DNA of 64,000 nt, from positions 186,001-250,000 of the forward strand of contig CM074769.1 of NCBI GenBank assembly GCA_037355855.1. The letters are read 5' to 3'. Position 1 is the stretch's first letter, and every line of letters begins with the position of its first letter. The notes beneath the pieces are model-generated. The model did not search any database and was not told the origin of the DNA. It saw nothing but the letters and a program-made list of their open reading frames with translations. Shown in pieces: positions 43,219 through 52,245 of this stretch. This stretch comes from Pseudo-nitzschia pungens. Lineage: Eukaryota; Bacillariophyta; Bacillariophyceae; Bacillariales; Bacillariaceae. A program made the position numbers and the translations under genes.

Positions 43219-43573
43219 TGTCGGAAATGGTATAATAATATTCGACGAACAACGATTGTGTGAAGGTACAATTGGTACAAAGATATCGTATGAGTTGAAT
43301 ATGGCAAAACATTGAGATTCATTGCATGTAGTAAGCAGATGGCAGTGGATGATGACATTGATGATGCATTGTCAGAAAGATACATCCGCCACCAACTGCG
43401 ACCAACTGCGACATGAAGAATTGATCTGTTACAATAGTAATGAGAGAGAGATATTGTCCATCTGATGATCAATTCTCATTCTTTTTGAATAATCTAGTCA
43501 ATAGAGTAATATCATTCAAATACAACTTTTTAAGACTTGGTAGGATTATCGTGATCGATACCCTATCCAATCA
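43219..43573 (+). repeat. 3' LTR of the Copia element
   Basis: 355 bp, identical by eye to 37287-37641. Confidence 0.95.
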
Positions 43574-43646
43574 ACCGACTCATTCGACCAAGTCCATCGC
43601 ATCCAATACGAGTCACGATGAAAGGATTGGGGTTCATCGTCCATCT
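43574..43646 (+). repeat. Right copy of the long direct repeat flanking the Copia element
   Basis: Starts directly after the CA end of the right LTR and repeats 37214-37286 with one mismatch (third base). Beyond 43646 the sequence is unrelated to the left LTR junction. Confidence 0.85.
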
Positions 43647-43995
43647 CTCATCAATCAATCAAAATCATCAAAATCATCTCAGCCAAAGTAAGAAGTTGGG
43701 AACGGTATTTGATTGAAAGGGATCGACACGGACATCCGCATGTTGGGAGATGCTTCTTCTGATAAGATATTTGTCCGTCGACAATAGATATACCGGTACG
43801 GTAGATACAGAGATAGAGAGGAACAGCAATAACAATACAGCGCACGGAGACTGACAAGGAGTAAGGCAAGCCACAAAGAAATCATTATTACACAGAATCA
43901 TAGAGAACGAGGCACTCCTGCCTCTTAGTATTCACAATTCGAACAATCAATCAAACAATCAAAAAAACCAAAGGCAGAGAACGAATGAACCCGAA
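43647..43995. other. Upstream region of the TatD gene
   Basis: ATCA/TCAA tetramer repeats (43647-43680, 43940-43965), TACCGGTACGG at 43790-43801. Presumed TatD promoter and 5' leader. No gene. Confidence 0.45.
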
Positions 43996-45573
43996 ATGAA
44001 CCGGACAAAGAAATCTTGCCCCTGCTGCTCGTTCGATCTCGATTTGTTTCTGCCCGATTCCGAGAAGCAGAATAACGCCTGCGTCACCATAGAAGAAGAT
44101 GGCCATTCGCGAGTTTCGGAATCGCTCCCCAACATTGCCGAAACCTTCCATCGGCTGGTCGACATTGACAGTGACAGTTATATTGACAGCGATAGTGACA
44201 CTGGCATTGACAATGGCATTGACGGCGAACCCGGGGAACGGCAGCGAGACGACAGATACCGTTCGCCAATCGTCATCGTCGACACCCACGGGCACGCCCA
44301 GCTCGATCGCGAACGCGACGAAACCTATCGACTGGATCCGGATCCTTCGGAAAACGATACCGGCAACAACAGCGATGACGACGGGGAGGAGGACAACGAG
44401 GAGTCGGAATCAGCTACGCGCACACATGCAAGTGCAAGTACGCGCACGCGGACTCGCAAACGCAGCAGGTTCCTCGTCAAATCTCTGGCGTGTTCCGTCG
44501 AACCGGCGGACTTTGAAGCCACGCTGAAGCACGCGTCGCAATCCGATTCGGTGTTGCCGGCGCTGGGAGTTCATCCCTGGTACATTGAGAATCTTCCCAT
44601 CGTTTCGTCCGTGTCTGGGACCGCGACCGAAAGCGAAAGCGAGACCCCCAGCGGAGACAACACCAAAACAAACGAGCGGGTCGAATCAGAAACAGAAACA
44701 AAAACAGAAACACAAACCACCCACGACGTGGATTCCGAATGGTTGCTCCCCATGGAACGACTCTTGCTCGAGCATCCCAGCTGTCTGGTGGGCGAGATTG
44801 GTCTGTGCAAGATTGCCAAATGGGTCCGAACCCACCCTTCGGGCAAGGCCGCCGCCATGGAGATCCAGAAACGAGTCTTCAAGAAGCAAATGGTCCTGGC
44901 GACAAAACTGCGCCGACCGGTATCGGTGCACTGCGTCAACTCGCACGGGATCTTTGTCGCCGCCATTCGGGAACTGGTGGAGACGACGACGACGACGACG
45001 ACAAAAACTACCCGAACCAAAGAGAACGACGACGCCGCGGTTCTATCCGGCGGCAGCCGGAGGTACCTGCTCCCGCCGGCCATTGCGATGCACAGTTTTA
45101 CCGGAACCGCTCACCACGTGAAGGAACTGCTGGAATTAGAACACCGGATCGATTTTCCGAACGACCGATCGAGAAAAACGAGGAACAAGAAAAAGGCGCC
45201 CAAAACCGACGCCCGAAGCCAGGAGAACGAGACGACGAACGCGGAGGCCGCTCCCGTGCCACCGCCATCGTCGTCGTCGTTGCCACCTCCGCCGTTGTTT
45301 TATTTCGGATTCTCGCACACGGTCAACTACGCCATGTGCACGTCCGAAAAGTCCCGGGCCAAGGGAAAGGAAGCGGTGCGGGCCGTTCCCCTCGATCGGT
45401 TGCTGGTGGAATCGGACGTGCACTCGGACGCCGATGTCGCCGGGGGTACGATCGGTGCCATTTCCTACGTGTCGTGGGCGCGCGACCTGCCTCCCATGGA
45501 CGTGGTGTCGGCCACCACCCGAAACGGATCCGCGTTTCTGGGATCGGTGGGCACGCGACCGCAATCGCGATGA
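43996..45573 (+). CDS. TatD-family metal-dependent deoxyribonuclease
   Basis: Intronless, 525 aa, ATG at 43996. An N-terminal extension with a CPCC motif and Asp-rich repeats (Asp-Ser-Asp) precedes the catalytic barrel. Metal-site landmarks in order: VDTHGHAQLD (H-x-H), LGVHPWYI, VGEIGLCK (metal Glu), VSVHCVNSHG (His), MHSFTGTAHH (His) and LLVESDVHSD (Asp). All six positions expected in TatD are present. These enzymes remove nucleotides from 3' ends of DNA in repair and apoptosis-like fragmentation. Low-complexity insertions (Ser/Glu/Thr, poly-Thr, Lys-rich KTRNKKKAPK) separate the strands and make it about twice the bacterial length of around 260 aa. It converges on the next gene with 141 bp between stop codons. 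Confidence 0.9.
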   Translation: MNRTKKSCPCCSFDLDLFLPDSEKQNNACVTIEEDGHSRVSESLPNIAETFHRLVDIDSDSYIDSDSDTGIDNGIDGEPGERQRDDRYRSPIVIVDTHGHAQLDRERDETYRLDPDPSENDTGNNSDDDGEEDNEESESATRTHASASTRTRTRKRSRFLVKSLACSVEPADFEATLKHASQSDSVLPALGVHPWYIENLPIVSSVSGTATESESETPSGDNTKTNERVESETETKTETQTTHDVDSEWLLPMERLLLEHPSCLVGEIGLCKIAKWVRTHPSGKAAAMEIQKRVFKKQMVLATKLRRPVSVHCVNSHGIFVAAIRELVETTTTTTTKTTRTKENDDAAVLSGGSRRYLLPPAIAMHSFTGTAHHVKELLELEHRIDFPNDRSRKTRNKKKAPKTDARSQENETTNAEAAPVPPPSSSSLPPPPLFYFGFSHTVNYAMCTSEKSRAKGKEAVRAVPLDRLLVESDVHSDADVAGGTIGAISYVSWARDLPPMDVVSATTRNGSAFLGSVGTRPQSR

Positions 45574-45714
45574 CGAAAAAAATGATAAGCAACGGCTTTT
45601 GGGCTACAAAAAGACTACACGTAATAGTGCAACACTATAGAAACGTTTGGATAGGATACATAGATGCTCGCAATACTGCATTCCTTCATTTCATTTCATT
45701 TCAATTCATTTCGT

Positions 45715-46797
45715 CTACGGTCCTCCGTATCGCTCGCTGTCACCGGGCATCCCAAATTTGCTGCCGTCGGCGACCTCCATGGTCCCGATCAAATCGCCGA
45801 ACGGGGGAAGCCCCGTGGCACGTCGCAGGATCTTTCCGTTTTTCTTCACCGTGATCGTGATCCCCTTTTCCAGGACGTCGAATCCCTGGCTGGTTGCGGT
45901 TTCGATGTCGGCGTTCAGGTAGTCGATCCAGGCATTGGGTCCCTGCGGAAAGGAAACCACGTCGTTGGCCCGGTCGATGTCAAAGTTGCGATCCTGCTCG
46001 GTCACGGTGGCTTCCACTCCCTCCCTCCAAAATGCGCGCGTGTCGCCGACCCCGATCCTTTGGTTCCGCTCCTCCAGGAGCACCGGGACGATGACGACGT
46101 CGACCTCGAGGAGTTTCTCGGGAATAATGTTGGTGTCCTTGAGCTGGTCGGAAGCCAGAGACTTTGCCAGCGATGCAATGTAGTTCCTTCCCCCCGCCGC
46201 GATCAGGACGCGGTTCGAGCGACGGTAGCTCTTCACCTCCAGGAGACCGCGCTTGTTGGCGCTCCCGAGTCCTCCCGCGGGCTCCACCACCAGACTCGCC
46301 AGTTTTCCGGCGCGGGCAATCTTCTCCAGATTGGCCTGGCCGTTCTTGACTTCGCGGTAGGTGAAGAAGCCACACGCCACCACGGCCGCGAGGTTGATGG
46401 CGTCCGAGGTCAGGGCTTCGTCCAGCGGAATGGCGTCCGAGTATCCTCCCACCGCCGCCTTGATGGTGCTCAGCGCCGAGAAATACAGGGCGATCAGTGC
46501 CGAGGCAAAGGAACCGGCAAAGGCCGCCAGTCGGACCTTTCGAAAGGGAGAGTCGATTTCTTCCCGGAGGCGCTGTTTCAGCGTGTATCCGCCCTGTGTG
46601 GGCTGGGCCAGATAGACGTCCAAGGATTGCTCCGATTCGACGCCGGCCTTTTCCTGTTCGGTCGTGGGCTCGGCAAAGAGATGGGTGTTTCCTCGACCCG
46701 TTCTGCTCAGGGACGCCCTACGGCACTCCGTATTGGTGAAGGCAACCGCCGAATGGCACACCGATAAAAACAGGAGACAAAACCGACAAATCTGCAT
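45715..46797 (-). CDS. Plastid membrane protein, LPA1/DUF3493-like
   Basis: 360 aa from the ATG at 46797 (the preceding in-frame codon is GTG). N-terminus: signal peptide ICRFCLLFLSVCHSAVA followed by FTN, the diatom plastid-entry motif, then a Ser/Arg-rich transit region. After YTLKQRLREEIDSPFRKVRL there are two hydrophobic segments, at about residues 91-112 (AAFAGSFASALIALYFSAL) and 133-147 (AINLAAVVACGFFTY), then a stromal-type globular domain ending LPPFGDLIGTMEVADGSKFG. The 'LREEIDSPFR' plus double-hairpin arrangement resembles DUF3493/LOW PSII ACCUMULATION 1 proteins, which help assemble the photosystem II core. This assignment is from memory of the pattern and is tentative; plastid targeting is more secure. 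Confidence 0.6.
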   Translation of the reverse strand: MQICRFCLLFLSVCHSAVAFTNTECRRASLSRTGRGNTHLFAEPTTEQEKAGVESEQSLDVYLAQPTQGGYTLKQRLREEIDSPFRKVRLAAFAGSFASALIALYFSALSTIKAAVGGYSDAIPLDEALTSDAINLAAVVACGFFTYREVKNGQANLEKIARAGKLASLVVEPAGGLGSANKRGLLEVKSYRRSNRVLIAAGGRNYIASLAKSLASDQLKDTNIIPEKLLEVDVVIVPVLLEERNQRIGVGDTRAFWREGVEATVTEQDRNFDIDRANDVVSFPQGPNAWIDYLNADIETATSQGFDVLEKGITITVKKNGKILRRATGLPPFGDLIGTMEVADGSKFGMPGDSERYGGP

Positions 46798-47915
46798 CAC
46801 TGATCTTTTTTTAGTTTCGTTTCGTCGACAACAGGAGCGGACTGTTGTTGTCCAAGAGTTTTTTGTTGTGGTCGCCCTCGTAGGAGTATGATCGTCGCTG
46901 CAGCACCCAACGGAAAACAGGTTGAGAGAGGATTCCGTGCCACTTTTTCGACTCGAGACCTATTTTCTGTCTTTCTGATGATGATGATCGCGTCGTTGTC
47001 GTGTCGACGCTCTGATCACGGATCACTGATACGGTAGGAGAGGCTCTAGTTCTGATTTTGGTGAAACAGATGATACTACGGTATGAAACTTCGTCAGCAT
47101 TCTGACGTGAGTCCCATTTCGAAACACGGATTGGAAACTCCAACATTGCAACTCAATCGCACATCGGATCCGTCGTAACGGCAGGTAATCTTACCGGTAA
47201 CCTTACTTGTAAGGTAAGATCAGTCAATGACATCTGAGTTAGTCCAACTATGACTGATTGAGTCTCGAGTCACAAGGATTTCGGATGTCTCGGAATGTTG
47301 TGTTTCCTAACCTTACTCGTACTACAGAATTCCTATCAGCTGTCCCCGGGTTTCAGTAGAAATTAGTAGTTGGGGACGTAGAACCGGGGGACAGCTGATA
47401 AGAATTTTGTAGTACAGAGGTGTGGATGGAGTGCTGGCGGCAGGCGGCTGGTGGAAAGTGGTTTGAAGTTTGTCTCCGTCTGATCACAAATCGCGAACAG
47501 AAGCAATAGTAAAATAACTAGCACCGGTAGATTACTTTGAGTCTCGGACATGTAATAACCTTATTTCATCCCCCCCTATGATGAAAACTTCGTACTAACT
47601 AGTAGGAATCCAACTGGAACAGAACTGGCACACAAATGGAGAGATAAGTTGCCCGCGCATAGAGTCAGAATGGGCCAATTCAATCGAAGATAGTTGTCGC
47701 AAACGAATGTAATTGAAAACGAGCGATTGCGCAGACCTCAAATACGACCTGCTAGATCGCACTATTGCGGGTGGAATCATTCAAGTCTTAATGTCAATGA
47801 GTATGAATGTGAAAAGAATTGTGTCTAAATTGAGCGTTTATCGACTAGATTGTGAGTGTGCTTGTGTGTTTCTGTGAGTGCTATTTGTATGCTATTCGTC
47901 CTCTCAGGGCTTGAT
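46798..47915. other. Intergenic region
   Basis: Contains GGTAATCTTACCGGTAACC-type words (47184-47215) and a long imperfect hairpin (47319-47415, listed separately). No gene supported. Confidence 0.5.
47319..47415. repeat. Long inverted repeat (hairpin), arms about 32 bp
   Basis: The left arm 47319-47349 (GTACTACAGAATTCC...GTCCCCGG) and the right arm 47384-47415 are reverse complements with two mismatches and one extra base; the loop is about 34 bp. A transcript would fold into a strong hairpin. No target duplication was found outside the arms. Confidence 0.75.
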
Positions 47916-50332
47916 CTAAACCATAGCTGCTCGATGTGTGCTAATAGCTACAGAGTATTCGAGCTCTTCGTCTACTTCCTCTTCAGCATCTTCTATCGTA
48001 CTTTTGGCTTCAGCTTCTTTCTCTTCTAATTCATCCCTCACGAACTTCTTCTGTTTCTCAGCGAGTTCAGCTAGATCAGATTGCAAGTAATCGACAAGTT
48101 CGAGGAACGGTCCTCGGATTTTCGACTCGGCTTCGTCTTCATCAATGTCACCGCTCTTGATCTGTTCCTCCATCTGCTCTGTCAGACTCTTTGCAAGAGT
48201 TCTTGTGTAGAAATTAGGAATGATATTGGTGTAGTCGTCCTTCTCCAAAATTCCGGCATCTAGCTGACTCTTGATGTCTTCGATCATGCCCGAGGCAAGT
48301 TCGCTCGCACGCTTGGTACCCTCTACTGTTCCGTCCAAGCACGAGGCGAAGGCAGTGTTGTATGTGATGACGTTGGGTTGGACCAGTCGCGACTTCATTC
48401 GTTTGATCCATTCAGCGGCCACATCGGACTTCTTGGGATCGGCTACGCATGCGGCAATTGCTGTCGTGTACGTCACGACGGAAGGCTCGATACCACCTTG
48501 AAGCATACCGATGATGATACCCTCACAGGCCATTGTATTTCCTTGTTTCGCGAGGCGTTTCAATGCAATATTGAACGTGATAAGGTTACCCTCGGTATCG
48601 TGAGTCTCTTTCATTGCATCCAATACCCTCACGGTCAGTTCTTCTTCCCCACAAACCTCACATGCGTTAACCACGGTATTAAAAACACGCAATGGCGGTT
48701 TCTCTGCGCGCCCTTGCTTGTACAAGTCCACCTAGATTCGGTATGACACAGGTTGTGTGAGATGCAAGATCAACGATGATAAACATCGTACCACGTCGAA
48801 TCCCAGTAGACTACTTACCCAGTCCAACAATAGCGCCGTAGCTTTCTTGCTCTTCTCTTCTTTCGCGTTGAGGACAACAACGTTTCTCCACACACTAGGT
48901 GACGGCGTCAGTCCTCTTTCAAGCATCAATTCGAGCAATTTCACAGCCAACTTCCAGCTTCCGTTCTCGCAAGCTTTGAGAATTGCCCTACGGTGAATGA
49001 TTGTGCATGCACGCTGGGACGCCGGGGAAAGATTGGCTACGAGTGTGTCACCTCTGTCGGGTTCACATCCTTCGGCTTTGCTAGCTGCCGTCAAAAATCG
49101 GAGACCCAAACCAATGTTGTCCATCTTCTCTGCTGCGATAACTCCTGCAGCAAGAATACCTCGCCCGTCAACGGTCGACGCAATGTTGTCCAGTTCGTAT
49201 CCAGTAGCCTTTACGTACGCTAATCCTGTCATCAGTTTTTCGGGATCGTTGGCACCTTCAACGCATGCCGCTGCCACATCGGCGAATACCTTGAGTGACG
49301 GAGTGTCGGCTTTGTCCACCACTGTCTTTCGGAGCAATTGAAGTGCATAGTCGATCGATCCCTCGTTCGCCAGAGTGGTGATGAGCTTTTCGTAAGTGTC
49401 CACAAAGATAGGGGTAGGATTCTCTTCCGACAATTCAACGGCGGCCAACATGGCCAAGGCGGTGTCAATACCCCCAAATCCTTCGTGTGAGCCATCCTTT
49501 TCGAAACCCAAGCAGTCCTTGATGCAGGAGTTGGCAATCTCTGATGGGACCATGTATCCATTCGCAATCATTTCTTCCATCGCTCGTCGTGCTGGCTCAG
49601 CAGCTCTTGCCCCGTGCAATCGACTCTGCATGTAAGCCGTGAGGATTTCTGTGAAAACCCTCTCCGGGATTTCTCTTTCTTCGGGTGCACCCTTTCCGAA
49701 ACGTTTCATGAGCTGTTTGAATCGTCTCGCCGCGGTTTTCCAGTGCACCTTTTCGGAAAGAGATGAAATTTCTCGTAACAAACTGTTGAAATCAAAATCG
49801 GGATCCGATTCGTCTTGGAAAGCAATGCCAGTTTCTTTGAAAGCCTGAATGACAGCAGAGATAATCATAAGTGTCAGACGCTTCGCTATAATACATCATT
49901 GTCGTCGACCCAAACCTCTGTTTTCGCAAATTGTTACGAGAATCCAACAGCACTCGTACTTACTGAGTTCAACGCATCTTTACTGATCACATGTACATCG
50001 GCGCTCTCGATTTGCTCTTCCTTCTTGCCGTCGATGGTCAATTCCATCAGCCTTGTTCTCATGCTCGTGAATGTACCCGAGGCATCGACATCTCTGCGTG
50101 CTAATTCCCGCTCCACTTCACGGAATCGCAATTTTGAGACGATATCCGCTGTCAAGTGTTCTAGCTCCACGGAAGGTTGTGTCGTTTGCTGCACTTCTGG
50201 GGAGGTGGATCGTCGAACAATTTGCTCCTGTCTCTGCGCTGATCGAAACGATCCTGTGGCTGGTTGGAATGCAGTCGTTGGTGCAACCAACGACGCCACG
50301 GCGAGTGCTACGACGCCGGTCTCAAACTTCAT
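47916..50332 (-). CDS. Plastid SAP-domain plus PPR-repeat protein, pTAC3/PAP1-like
   Basis: Three exons, 50332-49964, 49844-48819 and 48731-47916, with GT-AG introns of 119 and 87 bp (donors GTAAGT both), giving 736 aa. The leader MKFETGVVALAVASLVAPTTA/FQP is a diatom plastid signal. Residues about 60-100 (KLRFREVERELARRDVDAS...MRTRLMEL) match the helix-extended-helix of a SAP DNA-binding motif. The remainder is helical repeats; exon 3 has clear PPR units (VFNTVVNACEVCGEEELTVR, LITFNIALKRLAKQG, VVTYTTAIAACV, VITYNTAFASCL). The tail is Glu/Lys-rich coiled coil. SAP followed by PPR is the composition of plant pTAC3/PAP1, a subunit of the plastid-encoded RNA polymerase complex, so a role in plastid transcription is inferred, not shown. 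Confidence 0.82.
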
Positions 50333-52245
50333 CTTTTTACTAATGTGCGTTCACAGTTGTAGTAGTTTTTGCTTTGTAATAAGATACTCTGGGAAAAGTC
50401 AAACCTACGGATATTACTGAGAATTCAGGTCGTAGTTCATTCCTTTGACACTGTGGCCGCTATCTCCGCTAACTGTGTCAAGGATACTGATGCAGCACAG
50501 AGTGATTTGTTATCAGGAAAATAGACAGCAGATCGATGAATACGAGAAGGTTTTGGGTGACGGAAAGAAATGCATCAGCAGCAGGAACAGTCGTCTCTCC
50601 GACTGCGGGGGCATCACTAAAAAACCTCTGATGTGGTTCTCGTAGATGTGGAAACAGGGTAACATTGTATCCGAGAGTTTCACGATTGATACACTGACGT
50701 AATAGATACCTACGCTTACAAGTCGGTAGGTAGGAACGGGTAGAAAAGACCACATACTGGTACACATACAGTACCGTTTACGCTACGTATGTGCTATGAT
50801 TTCTTTTTTTAAAAACGAAAGGGCTAAGCCAGTCCGTATTGGATTTACGAGCTAAGAATCCAGGAGCAGCACTTGGTGTTGGCTTGGAACGGCAATTTTA
50901 CGAGTGCAAGCCACACAAACATAGTGAATAGAATCAAAATCCTTGCAGGATCATTCAGAAGGATTGTTATTCAAAGCAAGCTGAATTCATTCTGGAGATC
51001 CAGACGACCGATTGATTCATCACCTTCTAGTAGTAGTAATTTTTTTGAATACTAAAAAAGAAAGGGATCTACTAGTTCTACTAGTAGTACGACTAGTAGT
51101 AGAAGTCTATCGGGAAAACCCACCACCAGCAGTACATACAAACTGTGCTGGTTGTTGGGATAATGTATGCCAGTATTGCAGATGCAGTTGGTATTTTCAC
51201 AATCATAACGTGTCTGTCTATCTAAGTCTGCGTTCATTGTTGTTTTTGGCTGTTCTTTCTTCTTAGTCTTGCTGTTGTCCGAAATCTAAACTCTGAAAAA
51301 GTCCGGGTCCGGGGAAGAACAGTTTTTTATCTGTTCTCATTTTTATTATTTTATCATTTTTTTCGATCAAAGGCGCACGCGGGACTAAAACTACTGGTCG
51401 CCAACAGGGAAGTTACCATAGATTTAGTTCGAAGTAAATCTTACCACAACGGAGGCTTACTTACAATGCTTTCACTTCTGGGCCGTGGTTCGCAAAGTAC
51501 GGTTCCTTCACGCAGTTTTGGGTTTGTTCGAACGCGCCTCGCGAGAATAGTGATCACCCCTTAATTTTTCATCATGTGATTTTATCGCTCGAATGATCGC
51601 TACGTGAACCGCAACCCCCTCGCGAGAATTGTTCCCTGTTCCCCTTAATTTCTCATCGCTCGAATGATCGTTATTACCACAAACTGAACGAGATATCAGA
51701 ATTCCCGACCAAGAAATTATCTGATCATTTGATTTTTGTTAAGGTCTTGAGAAAGCAGTCGAAGGAGCTTTGTCCGTAGTAATTCGTATTCATATTGATA
51801 CCAATTTTTTGTACTGGCACATACGGCGGCACCTCGTAACTTACTTGAACGCGGCACCTTGTAATTGGGTCATATCGTACATCCTCATCTACATTTACAA
51901 TACGGTAGCGCACGAAGCCATCAAACTGGTTTGGTTTGTTTCCATCCATCCGAAAAGCATCTAAGCTGTACCATCTCATCTCATCTCATCTCATCTCATC
52001 GGTATTGCGTATTGCGAAGACGCAGCAGTGTCAATTAGATTAGACTTGCCAACTTTGTCTGAAGCAAAAGAGGCACAAATAGTTTGGAGAGTACAGGTAT
52101 CACTTCTCAGGTCATACGGGTTTCCTCCGAGAGTACTGTTAGATAGATCTGTGGGATTGGAAGGAAGAAACCGAAATCGACTTTCGTGCAACAACCCGAT
52201 CCGCATCGTTAGTTTATACAAAGTTTATCAAGATTGACTGAAACG
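50333..52245. other. Intergenic region between divergent SAP-PPR and exportin genes
   Basis: No gene supported. ACTAGTA strings at 51025-51105, two related blocks (CGCGAGAATAGTGATC... at 51540 and CGCGAGAATTGTTCCC... at 51630, each followed by CTTAATTT and CTCGAATGATCG), and a TCTCA repeat at 51973-52000. Confidence 0.5.
51535..51680. repeat. Short direct duplication in intergenic DNA
   Basis: The words CTCGCGAGAAT, CCCCTTAATTT, TCATC/TCATCG and GCTCGAATGATCG occur in this order twice (about 51539-51598 and 51629-51673), indicating an old local duplication of some 60 bp. Confidence 0.5.

Larger units (their letters stand above)
37287..43573 (+). mobile_element. Complete Ty1/Copia LTR retrotransposon (diatom CoDi-like), 6.3 kb
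   Basis: Two 355-bp LTRs, read as identical, of the form TGTCGGAAAT...CCAATCA, enclose one intact 1815-codon gag-pol frame. Domain order protease-integrase-reverse transcriptase-RNase H defines Copia. Identical LTRs and an unbroken frame indicate a very recent insertion, probably still competent. It sits between the divergent kinase (start 36691) and TatD (start 43996) genes. Without the element and the duplicated flank these starts would be roughly 0.95 kb apart. No initiator tRNA-Met primer site is seen after the left LTR (the sequence is ACATTATTC...), so the primer is unclear. The pre-LTR purine tract is weak (CCACAGGAGTG). Confidence 0.97.
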
